A program made the position numbers and the translations under genes. The notes below the pieces were generated by a model, which ran no database searches, was not told where the DNA came from, and worked only from the letters and a program-made list of their open reading frames with translations. Below are positions 9,283-16,365 of a stretch of 64,000 nucleotides of DNA, piece after piece (positions within the stretch are counted from its first letter, which is position 1; every line of letters begins with the position of its first letter). This DNA is from Aeromonas schubertii. GTDB lineage: Bacteria; Pseudomonadota; Gammaproteobacteria; Enterobacterales; Aeromonadaceae. Where the stretch lies: NCBI RefSeq assembly GCF_000820105.1, contig NZ_CDDB01000109.1:30855-94854 (forward strand). Reading direction: 5' to 3'.

Positions 9283-9310
9283 TGAAAGTAACTTACATAA
9301 ATTACTTTCA
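9283..9310. promoter_or_regulatory. Perfect inverted repeat overlapping the spf promoter (putative operator)
   Basis: TGAAAGTAA at 9283-9291 and its exact complement TTACTTTCA at 9302-9310 are separated by 10 bases. The right arm covers the proposed -35 region of spf. It does not fit the CRP consensus (TGTGA-N6-TCACA), although E. coli spf is repressed by CRP. A dimeric regulator binding here would block spf transcription; its identity is unknown. Confidence 0.5.
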
Positions 9311-9334
9311 CTTTTTGTCCAGTTGCTGTACAGT
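9306..9334 (+). promoter_or_regulatory. Proposed spf promoter
   Basis: TTTCAC at 9306-9311 and TACAGT at 9329-9334, 17 bases apart, place the start near 9342, exactly where homology to the 5' end of Spot 42 begins. Confidence 0.55.
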
Positions 9335-9359
9335 TAGCGGCGTAGGGTACAGAGGTAAG

Positions 9360-9407
9360 ATGTTCTATCTTTCAGACCTTTTATTTCACGTAATTGAATG
9401 TGGCTGA
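9360..9407 (+). CDS. spfP: SpfP, 15-residue peptide encoded within Spot 42
   Basis: Inside Spot 42, AGAGG precedes an ATG opening MFYLSDLLFHVIECG and a TGA stop. The frame in E. coli Spot 42 reads MFYLSDLLLHVIGFG, also 15 residues with the stop at the same place. Length, start, stop and 12 of 15 residues are kept. E. coli SpfP is reported to act with Spot 42 in carbon-source control; the same role here is inference. Confidence 0.65.
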   Translation: MFYLSDLLFHVIECG

Positions 9408-9413
9408 ATAGCG

Positions 9414-9444
9414 GCCCCGCAGAGTCTCTGTGGGGCGTTTTTTT
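9414..9444 (+). terminator. Spot 42 terminator
   Basis: Stem GCCCCGCAGA / TCTGTGGGGC (one G-T pair) around GTC-type loop, then seven T at 9438-9444. Confidence 0.92.
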
Positions 9445-9485
9445 GCCCAAAAACTAGAGCAAATACTTTAAAAACTGGTTCGACC

Positions 9486-9494
9486 TGTTATACT
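9486..9494 (+). promoter_or_regulatory. Extended -10 promoter of a candidate sRNA
   Basis: TGT followed by TATACT (9489-9494) is an extended -10 element with 5 of 6 matches to TATAAT. No strong -35 is visible 17 bases upstream (CTTTAA). The expected start is near 9501, directly before a stem-loop. Confidence 0.5.
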
Positions 9495-9500
9495 TCTCCT

Positions 9501-9607
9501 GCTTCTTGAAGAACACCCATCGTCTCGTTCTCAAGATTTAGCTTCTTCCTATTTTTTACGCTGATTCTGGCGGCCGGAGCGCGATTCGCGGTTCCGGCCC
9601 TATTTTT
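9501..9607 (+). ncRNA. Unassigned small RNA candidate downstream of Spot 42
   Basis: After an extended -10 element lies a stem-loop at 9504-9536, TCTTGAAGAAC / GTTCTCAAGA with one bulged A, and a 12-base pyrimidine-rich loop (ACCCATCGTCTC). A U-rich unpaired segment follows (TTCTTCCTATTTTTT). It ends in a strong terminator with GGCCGGA / TCCGGCC outer stem (9572-9599) and TATTTTT. No reading frame with a ribosome site is evident. This is the layout of an Hfq-type trans-acting sRNA of about 107 nt. I do not recognise it; Vibrionaceae are known to carry another sRNA near spf, but I see no sequence basis to equate them. Confidence 0.6.
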
Positions 9608-9771
9608 ATCGGGCTATCAACGTAATTTAATTACACGAATGTAATAAATCACAGATGAAACTGAAAGTCAGCGAACGTGGCGTGAAAACGTTATCTCAAC
9701 GAAGACAATTAATTCTCTCTGATAAATAAGAATTTCACAGCAGGTTCATCTAAATAATCGACCAACTCACC

Positions 9772-11454
9772 CTATTCAGCCTGGGGTGCAATCCAGGCGT
9801 TTCGAAAGTCGAACCATCCTAGCGCCGTCATTCGAACCCCATTAACGCCACTGCGATTATCAAGCTCCAGCCAATGATGAAACAGGGGCATAAACAGTGC
9901 CCGGCGCTGTAACCGCGCCACCTCCTCCCGCACTCCCATCTCGTGCAGCCCATCGCGCCAGAGCGTCAATCCCTGCCAAAAGGAAGACTCGTCATGCCAT
10001 ACGGCTCGCAGCAGAGGCAACTCCTGTAACCAGGCATAGACGGCATAATCGCTCGCCTGTTCCAGGTTGACCGTCCCCAACCAGATATCGACGCCCTCCC
10101 AATCTCCCCGTGCCCAGGTATGGTAATCCACCTCTCTCACGACCAGTTCAATCCCCTCTTTCTCCAGCCGCGAACCCATGACGGCGGCCAGAGCCGCAAA
10201 CTCCAGATGCTGACTGAAATAGGCCAATACCAGACGATGGGGGAGAGCGGCGTTCAATGGTGCTGACGAAAGCGGAACATCACGCCAGCGAGGCAGTAAC
10301 CCCCGCGCAGGAGCCAACACCTCATGCAGCTCAGCGGGCAAGCCACCGAGCAAGCGAACCGGATTCAGGCAATGTGCCAACCAGCTTCTCAGGCCCTCAT
10401 CGGCCATGCGCGGTGAGCGCTGATCTGCCAGCATGAAATAGCAACCCGCCTCCAGCGCAGAGGCCGCTCTGGCCTGACCAGAATCCCTATGCTCAACCGC
10501 CAGTTGCAACTGGCAGGTAAGGCGCTCTGCGAGAGGGGGTAGCATCCAGATATCGACCTCGTCGAGCAGGGCTCGCAATCCGAAGTAGTCATCGAATGCC
10601 GCCAGACGCAGGCGCTGGCTATCATTGGTCACCACCCGATAGGGACCGCTCCCCACCGGATAGAGGGCCATATCGGCCCTCTCTTGCCAGTCTCCTGGCA
10701 GGATCAAGGCGGCAGGTTCACACAGCAGATGGGGTAACCAGGGATCCGGCGTCGAGAGCACTATGTCCACGACCCTTGGGGAGACGGCCTCCACTCGTTC
10801 CATATGAGCAAACAGTGGACGGCTCTTCAGGCGTCCCAGAGAGAGGCAGACATCTTCCGCCTGCAAGAGCCCGCCATGATGGAAGCGGACCATGGGACGC
10901 AGATAGAAGCGCCAGTGTAACGGTGAGAGCATGACCCAATGGTGGGCGAGGTCAGACTCAATTTCCCCATTTTCCTCATTTCGTCTCAGCAGACCGTTAA
11001 AGATCTGCCGAACCAGGTGGATCTCGGACCGACGCAGAGGCAGATGCGGCAATAGATTGGGCAGTGGTCGGTAGTAAGGGACCCGCAGGATCTGCTGGCC
11101 TTCCGAGGTCAAGGTGCCCGAGCCACCGGCCAGATAGGGGAGCAGTCGCTCGACCTGTCCATCGACCAACTGCAGCGCCTGCTCCAGCCTCCCCTGCGTG
11201 ACCAATGCCTCTAATCGCCGACTCTGAAGCATCACCGGAGAGTCCAGCAGCGTCAGCCTGGCCCGTCGACCACGACCGGCCGATGCCTGCCAGGACAGCC
11301 ACCCCTGCTCCTGCATCCGTTGCAGCAGCAGGCGGGCATTACGTGAGGTGCAACAGAGCAACTCGGCCACCTCCCCCAGGGTCAATTCGCTATCGAGAGA
11401 GGAGAGTTGGCGCACCAGGCGTTCAAAGTGCTGATAGAGGCGTTCACTGGGCAT
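9772..11454 (-). CDS. sgrR: SgrR-family transcriptional regulator with solute-binding domain
   Basis: The 560-aa protein has an N-terminal winged-helix region (about 1-115, LTLGEVAELLCCTSRNARLL) followed by a family-5 solute-binding domain with ARRLR-type SgrR features and no signal peptide. In E. coli SgrR senses glucose-phosphate stress and activates divergent sgrS. Here too a divergent small gene resembling SgrT starts 86 bases away. The ATG at 11454 lacks a good ribosome site; a TTG five codons upstream is an alternative. The gene ends convergent to the candidate sRNA. Confidence 0.88.
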   Translation of the reverse strand: MPSERLYQHFERLVRQLSSLDSELTLGEVAELLCCTSRNARLLLQRMQEQGWLSWQASAGRGRRARLTLLDSPVMLQSRRLEALVTQGRLEQALQLVDGQVERLLPYLAGGSGTLTSEGQQILRVPYYRPLPNLLPHLPLRRSEIHLVRQIFNGLLRRNEENGEIESDLAHHWVMLSPLHWRFYLRPMVRFHHGGLLQAEDVCLSLGRLKSRPLFAHMERVEAVSPRVVDIVLSTPDPWLPHLLCEPAALILPGDWQERADMALYPVGSGPYRVVTNDSQRLRLAAFDDYFGLRALLDEVDIWMLPPLAERLTCQLQLAVEHRDSGQARAASALEAGCYFMLADQRSPRMADEGLRSWLAHCLNPVRLLGGLPAELHEVLAPARGLLPRWRDVPLSSAPLNAALPHRLVLAYFSQHLEFAALAAVMGSRLEKEGIELVVREVDYHTWARGDWEGVDIWLGTVNLEQASDYAVYAWLQELPLLRAVWHDESSFWQGLTLWRDGLHEMGVREEVARLQRRALFMPLFHHWLELDNRSGVNGVRMTALGWFDFRNAWIAPQAE

Positions 11455-11540
11455 AAATAAGGAAACCAATCTTTTACTATTTTCAGTTTTACCTTCCTCA
11501 TTTTACGCCAATATTGGGCTCAACCAAGAGGAGACACCCC

Positions 11541-11699
11541 ATGACACTGACCAATCCCCTGCCGTTCTGGCGCCGCTACTTCTCCCGCATCGTTCACCAG
11601 AGCCCGAGCTGGCGACAGGATCCGCTGTCAACCCTGACACAACTGATGCAGTGGGACCTCCCCTATGTGGAAGACCGGGAATATCGTCGCCGTCTTTAG
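11541..11699 (+). CDS. sgrT: SgrT-like small protein
   Basis: The 52-residue protein has a strong GAGGAGA ribosome site nine bases upstream of its ATG. Its middle, FWRRYF then 20 residues then LMQWD, parallels remembered E. coli SgrT (FYQHYF, 23 residues, LMQWD, 43 aa in all). It is divergent from sgrR, as sgrS-sgrT is in E. coli. SgrT binds the glucose permease PtsG and stops glucose uptake during sugar-phosphate stress. No terminator or ptsG-pairing segment like the 3' half of SgrS is visible between its stop and the metY promoter. Function is inferred from motif and position. Confidence 0.72.
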   Translation: MTLTNPLPFWRRYFSRIVHQSPSWRQDPLSTLTQLMQWDLPYVEDREYRRRL

Positions 11700-11708
11700 G
11701 ATCTGTGA

Positions 11709-11737
11709 TTTACAGTGAACCGCCACAGGCATAAAGT
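11709..11737 (+). promoter_or_regulatory. Promoter of the O-acetylhomoserine sulfhydrylase gene
   Basis: TTTACA (11709-11714), 17-base spacer, TAAAGT (11732-11737); start expected near 11744. It begins 10 bases after the sgrT-like stop. Confidence 0.65.
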
Positions 11738-11753
11738 GGACGTCTATCCGTCT
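11738..11753. promoter_or_regulatory. MetJ operator (two tandem met boxes)
   Basis: GGACGTCT and ATCCGTCT lie end to end; against the met box AGACGTCT they match 7 of 8 and 6 of 8. They directly follow the -10 element and cover the expected start, fitting repression by MetJ with S-adenosylmethionine. Confidence 0.7.
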
Positions 11754-11772
11754 AAAGAACAAGGAACGTACC

Positions 11773-13041
11773 ATGCAAGACGCCACCCTGGCCCTTCATC
11801 ACGGCTTCACCAGCGATCCCGCGACCAAGGCCGTCGCCGTCCCCATCTACCAGACTGTTGCGTACGAGTTTGACAGCGCCCAACACGGGGCCGATCTCTT
11901 CGATCTGGCAGTCCCCGGCAATATCTATACCCGCATCATGAACCCCACCAACGATGTGCTGGAGCAACGGATGGCGGCGTTGGAAGGTGGTGTGGCAGCA
12001 CTGGCCGTATCGGCAGGATCGGCCGCCATCACCTACGCCATCCAGGCCCTGGCACGGGCGGGGGATAACATAGTCTCCACCCCCCAGCTCTACGGGGGCA
12101 CCTACACCCTGTTTGCCCACATGCTGCCCAGCCAGGGAATAGAGGTTCGCTTCGCCCGGGACGACAGCCCCGAAGCCATCGCAGCCCTCATCGACGGACA
12201 CACCAAGGCAGTCTACTGCGAGAGCATCGGCAATCCGGCAGGCAACATTGTCGACATTGGGGCCCTGGCCCGGGTCGCTCATGCCGCCGGGGTCCCCCTG
12301 ATCGTGGATAACACTGTGGCCTCTCCCGTCCTGTGCAAACCCATCACCCACGGCGCCGACATAGTGGTTCACAGCCTGACCAAGTATGTGGGCGGGCATG
12401 GCAACTCGCTGGGAGGCATCATTGTGGACGGAGGCACCTTCCCTTGGCATCAACACGCCACCCGTTTTCCGCAGCTGACCCGGCCCGAGCCCTCCTATCA
12501 CGGAGTGGTCTACACCGAGGCCTTTGGCGCGGCAGCCTTTATCGGCCGGGTGCGCACCGTCCCCCTGCGCAATACGGGAGCGGCCCTCTCCCCCTTCAAT
12601 GCCTTTTTGATCCTGCAGGGGCTAGAGACCCTGACCCTTCGCATGGATCGCCATGTGGAGAATGCCATGGCAGTTGCCCTCCATCTGCAGCAACACCCGG
12701 CGGTAGAGTGGGTCAGCTACGCCGGCCTGCCCGACCACCCACACCACGGACTGGCCAGCCGCTACATGGGAGGACGCCCCTCGGCGCTGCTCTCCTTCGG
12801 GCTCAAGGGGGGGTATGAGGCGGGGGTGCGCTTCTATGATGCTCTGCGCATCTTCAAGCGCCTGGTCAACATAGGGGATGCCAAGTCACTGGCCTGCCAT
12901 CCGGCCTCGACCACCCATCGCCAACTGAGCGAGGCGGAGCAGTCCAAGGCCGGGGTAAGGCCAGAGATGATCCGCCTCTCGGTAGGCATAGAAGATATCG
13001 GCGATCTGCTGGCCGACCTGGACCAGGCGCTGCAGGCCTGA
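11773..13041 (+). CDS. metY: O-acetylhomoserine sulfhydrylase (PLP-dependent)
   Basis: The 422-aa protein of the Cys/Met-metabolism PLP family shows the cofactor lysine in HSLTKYVGGHG (Lys204), the PLP aspartate in IVDNTVASP, and the family start HHGFTSDPATKAVAVPIYQT. It makes homocysteine from O-acetylhomoserine and sulfide in a direct route to methionine. The length (about 420-430) and the KYVGGHGNSLGG loop favour the sulfhydrylase over cystathionine synthases. The MetJ boxes upstream support methionine control. AAGGAACG precedes the ATG. The next gene is convergent, 1 base away. Confidence 0.9.
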   Translation: MQDATLALHHGFTSDPATKAVAVPIYQTVAYEFDSAQHGADLFDLAVPGNIYTRIMNPTNDVLEQRMAALEGGVAALAVSAGSAAITYAIQALARAGDNIVSTPQLYGGTYTLFAHMLPSQGIEVRFARDDSPEAIAALIDGHTKAVYCESIGNPAGNIVDIGALARVAHAAGVPLIVDNTVASPVLCKPITHGADIVVHSLTKYVGGHGNSLGGIIVDGGTFPWHQHATRFPQLTRPEPSYHGVVYTEAFGAAAFIGRVRTVPLRNTGAALSPFNAFLILQGLETLTLRMDRHVENAMAVALHLQQHPAVEWVSYAGLPDHPHHGLASRYMGGRPSALLSFGLKGGYEAGVRFYDALRIFKRLVNIGDAKSLACHPASTTHRQLSEAEQSKAGVRPEMIRLSVGIEDIGDLLADLDQALQA

Positions 13042-13042
13042 T

Positions 13043-13762
13043 CTACTTGAGCCACTGCTGACGCAGGCGCTCGAGCGAGCCATCGAGACGCATGGCATCG
13101 AGCGCCTGCTGCAGGGCCGCCACCTTGGCCGGATCCGTCCCCCGACTGACGGCAAAGTAGTAGTCGTACTGGGCATCCTGCACAAACAGACGGGTCAGCT
13201 CCGACAGGGAGCCGCCGAGCTGCCGCATATGGAAGGCTGCCCCCAGCTCCAACGCCGTGACCAACTCGACCCTCCCCCGCCGTAGCATGCGAAACTTGTC
13301 GGTCTCATCGGTCACATTGACCAGAGACTCGAAGCCGTCCAGGGAGAGCTGCTGGGCAGAGGCTGAGTTACGCACTGCCGCAATCCGCCAGCGGGTCGCT
13401 TCTGCCAGATTCTGGGGGGCAACATCGCTGCGACTGGCAAGGCGCCAGAACCAGATGGCCCTGGGTCCGATGGGGCCAAACTTGTCGCGCTCGGCGGTCC
13501 GTGCCGCGGTGAAGAGAACGATATCCGGCTGGTAGAGGGCCGTCTGATAGGCTCTTGCCCAAGGGAGTAACTGCACCCCCTTCTCATCGAGTTGCAGACC
13601 ACTGCGCTCCAGCAGCGCATGCAGGAGCTGGACCGAGAAGCCGGTCATCTCTCCCTTGTCATCGCGCCAGTTATAAGGGGGCATATCCTCGGTGACCGCC
13701 TGCATGGCCTGCGCCAGATGCCACCAGCTACAGAGCAGCAGAACAACCAGCATCCTTGCCAT
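13043..13762 (-). CDS. Periplasmic solute-binding protein (family 3-like)
   Basis: The 239-aa protein has a signal peptide (cleavage likely after LAQAMQA) and a mature domain opening VTEDMPPYNWRDDKGEMTGF, typical of family-3 amino-acid-binding proteins (E-x-x-PP-x-x-x). It ends with a QQALDAMRLDGSLERLRQQW helix. No ABC permease or ATPase is adjacent, so it may be an orphan sensor-type protein of the kind common in Aeromonas and Shewanella. The ATG at 13762 has GGAGG at ideal spacing and is preferred to a GTG one codon earlier. Ligand unknown. Confidence 0.78.
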   Translation of the reverse strand: MARMLVVLLLCSWWHLAQAMQAVTEDMPPYNWRDDKGEMTGFSVQLLHALLERSGLQLDEKGVQLLPWARAYQTALYQPDIVLFTAARTAERDKFGPIGPRAIWFWRLASRSDVAPQNLAEATRWRIAAVRNSASAQQLSLDGFESLVNVTDETDKFRMLRRGRVELVTALELGAAFHMRQLGGSLSELTRLFVQDAQYDYYFAVSRGTDPAKVAALQQALDAMRLDGSLERLRQQWLK

Positions 13763-13818
13763 CACACACCTCCATACATCATCAGGGATGAGTGTGGTCG
13801 AAAAGCCGGCGCTTTGCC

Positions 13819-14967
13819 TCAGAGGGCCTGGGCCAAAATACGAGCGACCCGCTCCGGATCCAGATCCCCGTGCTCCCCCAGTCGAATGAGGCCAAAGCGC
13901 TTGAGATTGGAGCAGACGGCGGCGATAGCAGGCTCACCGAGACCATAATCCCCCAGCCTGGTAGCCACCCCCATCTGCCGGAAGAAACCTTCGATACGCA
14001 GTATGCTCTCCTCGATCTGCAGGGCCGTGTCCTCTCTGCTCGACTGCCATACCCGCCGTCCCAGCTGGATCAATTTGTCCTGCTTGCTCCGGGCCTGTGC
14101 CCGCAGCAGCGAGGGCAACACCACCGCCAGACTCTGGGCATGGTCCAGACCGTAGAGCGCCGTCAGCTGATGGCCGATGGCATGGGTAGACCAGTCATGG
14201 GGAACCCCCCGCCCAATCAGGCCATTGAGGGCGAGAGAGGCGGCCCACATGATGTTGGCACGAACCTCGTAATTGTCGGGTTCACTCAGGGCTCGAGGCC
14301 CATTCTCAAGCAGAGCCAGCAAGAGCCCCTCGGCCAAACGATCCTGTACGTCCGCCTGCACCGGATAGGTGAGATACTGCTCGAGCACATGAACAAACGC
14401 ATCCACGACCCCGTTGCCCACCTGACGCGGTGGCAGGGTGAAGGTGACCGAGGGGTCGAGAATGGCGAAGCCTGGCTGCAGCAGGGGATGACGAAAGGAG
14501 AGCTTGGCGTCACCACGGCTGATCACCGCCACCGGATTGCTCTCCGAGCCGGTGGCCGGCAACGTCAGTACACACCCCAGCGGTAAGGCTGCCTCTACCC
14601 TGGCCCCCTCCAACAGCGCCCAGGGACTCTGCCCTTCAAAACAGGCAGCGGCCGCCACGAATTTGGCGCCATCGATCACGGACCCACCACCGACGGCCAA
14701 CAGATAGTCGATGCGCTCCCGACGCACCAACTCGACAGCCTGCATCAGGACGTCGAACTCGGGATTGGCCGTGATACCACCAAACTCATGCCATTGATGG
14801 TGGCTCAGAGCCTGCTCGAGTTGCTCGTAGACACCATTGGTCTTGATGCTGCCACCTCCGTAGAGCACCAGCAGGCGAGCCGAGGTGGGTACCAGACCGC
14901 CTAGCGCGGCTATCTCGCCGCGGCCAAAACAGATCTGGGTCGGATTGATATAGTGGAAATTGTTCAT
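13819..14967 (-). CDS. Iron-containing alcohol dehydrogenase, YqhD-like
   Basis: The 382-aa group III dehydrogenase starts NNFHYINPTQICFGRGEI and has the nucleotide loop AVGGGSVIDGAKF. Metal ligands lie in VVDAFVHVLEQY and in HDWSTHAIGHQLTALYG-type histidines. E. coli YqhD is an NADPH-dependent aldehyde reductase active on toxic short aldehydes; GGGS is compatible with that, and the specificity is inferred. It stands alone between a solute-binding gene and a small hypothetical gene on the same strand. Confidence 0.88.
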   Translation of the reverse strand: MNNFHYINPTQICFGRGEIAALGGLVPTSARLLVLYGGGSIKTNGVYEQLEQALSHHQWHEFGGITANPEFDVLMQAVELVRRERIDYLLAVGGGSVIDGAKFVAAAACFEGQSPWALLEGARVEAALPLGCVLTLPATGSESNPVAVISRGDAKLSFRHPLLQPGFAILDPSVTFTLPPRQVGNGVVDAFVHVLEQYLTYPVQADVQDRLAEGLLLALLENGPRALSEPDNYEVRANIMWAASLALNGLIGRGVPHDWSTHAIGHQLTALYGLDHAQSLAVVLPSLLRAQARSKQDKLIQLGRRVWQSSREDTALQIEESILRIEGFFRQMGVATRLGDYGLGEPAIAAVCSNLKRFGLIRLGEHGDLDPERVARILAQAL

Positions 14968-15042
14968 GGGCTATCCCCGCTGTGAACTCGGGGGCATTGT
15001 GCGCCCGAGGGCAAGCCAGGTCAAAGCGCGATAAACAGGTGG

Positions 15043-15453
15043 TTAGGCCTGCTCAGGCTCTCGGCCAATCAGACGCTCCAGGGCCCCCTTGAGCAACTCG
15101 TCGCGCTTCTCTTGCAGAGGCTTGAGCTGCGCAGCCCGCTCCTCGTCACTCATCCCGCTCTGTTTTTGCAGCGCCTGGATCTGCGTCTCCAGCTCATTAA
15201 ACTGTTTGCGATCGAACCCCAGGGCGTGATCCACCAGTCGCTGTACGGGGTCCCCTCCCTGGGCGCCACCCGTCGGACGGCTCTTGCCCAGATGCTCATA
15301 GGTCAACACGCTCTGGGCCCGACCGGTAAGCACCTGGCTCGAGAGGCTGATCTGCTCCTCCCACCCTCCCTGACCCCGATCGGCCAGGGTTGCGGCGGCC
15401 CGCCCATGGCTGGCCGCTTGGGCCAATTGCCGGTTATACGCCTTGATCTCCAT
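15043..15453 (-). CDS. Hypothetical protein, 136 aa, helical C-terminus
   Basis: I do not recognise this protein. From MEIKAYN it has a polar N-terminal half with SLSSQVLTGRAQSVLTYEHL, a G-rich turn, and a charged, probably coiled-coil second half (FNELETQIQALQKQSG, then EKRDELLKGALERL). There is no signal peptide or membrane segment. GGAG lies eight bases before the chosen ATG; a start five codons earlier (MTECR) is possible. It is downstream of the DUF3624 gene on the same strand. Confidence 0.6.
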   Translation of the reverse strand: MEIKAYNRQLAQAASHGRAAATLADRGQGGWEEQISLSSQVLTGRAQSVLTYEHLGKSRPTGGAQGGDPVQRLVDHALGFDRKQFNELETQIQALQKQSGMSDEERAAQLKPLQEKRDELLKGALERLIGREPEQA

Positions 15454-15529
15454 CCGACACTCCGTCATCAAATCGACACGAGTCCATCCAGAGCAAGGTT
15501 CGAGCCAATCACCCCGGAAACGATGGACC

Positions 15530-15775
15530 TCAATCCTGCCCCAACTCGCGACCGGTGAGGCGGCGCCAGAGAAAGACCAGCAGGTGCAGCAGCAACAAGC
15601 CCCATCCCGCCACACCGAAGAGGGCACCGGTCAGCGCGTTGACCGAGGTGTCGGCACCCAGCCAGTACCAGGCAAGAGCCCCGGCACATCCAACCAGTGC
15701 ACACTGGATGGCACAGGCCCGGCAGCGGCCCAACTTCGCCTTGATGGCATCGCTCAGGCAGGCATCACAGCTCAT
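15530..15775 (-). CDS. DUF3624-type small membrane protein
   Basis: The 81-aa protein opens MSCDACLSDAIKAKLGRCRA with paired cysteines and then has two hydrophobic segments (about 24-42 and 46-68) and a basic end. The cysteine-rich head with membrane tail matches the DUF3624 family of Vibrio and Aeromonas; function unknown. Its start overlaps the end of the acetyltransferase gene by four bases, so the two are translationally coupled. Confidence 0.68.
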   Translation of the reverse strand: MSCDACLSDAIKAKLGRCRACAIQCALVGCAGALAWYWLGADTSVNALTGALFGVAGWGLLLLHLLVFLWRRLTGRELGQD

Positions 15776-16242
15776 AGGACAAGCACCCTTCTCTGTCCGT
15801 GATGGCGCGGCCCATAGTAATCCCGCAGCAGAGCGACCTGGTGAAAATCCAGGCTAGCGTAGAGACCCAGTCCCTCTTCGTTACGTTCACTCACTTCGAG
15901 GCGAATGCTGCGCCACCCCTGCTCACGGGCCCACTCGATGAGCCGCATCATCAACCATCGCCCCCACCCCTTCCGGCTCAGGCGCCAGTGCACCGCCAGG
16001 GTCTGCACCACCAACCGCTGCCAGCCCCTGTGCTCGAGCACGCAGAGATAGGCCATCAGCTCTCCCCGGGCATCGTGCAGCAGCCACACCTTCCCCCTGG
16101 CTCGCTCCAGCAGATAGCGCCAACGATCGCGCCCGAAGGCGATCTCGGGCGGGAACAGGTAGCGCTCGAGGCGAACGATGGCCGCCAGATCGCCGCCCTT
16201 CGCCTCACGCAGGCAGAGGCAGCCCGCCTCTTTCTCTCTCAT
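15772..16242 (-). CDS. GNAT-family N-acetyltransferase
   Basis: The 156-aa GNAT domain has an N-terminal LREAKGGDLAAIVRLERY (beta1-alpha1), the acetyl-CoA loop RLSRKGWGRWLMM, and the late strand LEVSERNEEGLGLYASLDFH typical of RimI-like enzymes. It transfers acetyl from acetyl-CoA to an unknown amine. The four-base overlap with the DUF3624 gene suggests an operon. Confidence 0.82.
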   Translation of the reverse strand: MREKEAGCLCLREAKGGDLAAIVRLERYLFPPEIAFGRDRWRYLLERARGKVWLLHDARGELMAYLCVLEHRGWQRLVVQTLAVHWRLSRKGWGRWLMMRLIEWAREQGWRSIRLEVSERNEEGLGLYASLDFHQVALLRDYYGPRHHGQRRVLVL

Positions 16243-16365
16243 CCTGACTCCTCCCCATCTTCGGGTGTCACTCTACCCCGATTCCCCCGACCTGTCCCAT
16301 CGACAAACAGGGGCAGAACAGAGATAGTGAAGACTGGCTCATCACTACAATCCGGGAGAGCCCCC

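Larger units (their letters stand above)
9342..9444 (+). ncRNA. spf: Spot 42 regulatory RNA
   Basis: The RNA begins GTAGGGTACAGAGGTAAGAT and continues through TTCTATCTTTCAGACC to a GC-rich terminator, matching remembered E. coli Spot 42 almost base for base over its first 60 nucleotides; the terminator stem has diverged. Length is about 103 nt (109 in E. coli). Spot 42 is an Hfq-dependent RNA that represses mRNAs for secondary carbon-source use (galK among them) and is made when glucose lowers cAMP-CRP. Here the gene is followed by another sRNA candidate and sgrR rather than engB, and polA is not in view upstream. Confidence 0.95.

Noticed and set aside
11700-11772. 3' part of an SgrS-like RNA after the SgrT-like gene
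   Set aside because: The interval is filled by a promoter and met boxes; no hairpin with T tract and no ptsG-pairing segment was found.
15799-16365. N-terminal extension of the MgtC-like protein by about 190 residues
   Set aside because: The extension overlaps the acetyltransferase gene in antisense, has low-complexity composition, and the family start plus ribosome site are at 16366.
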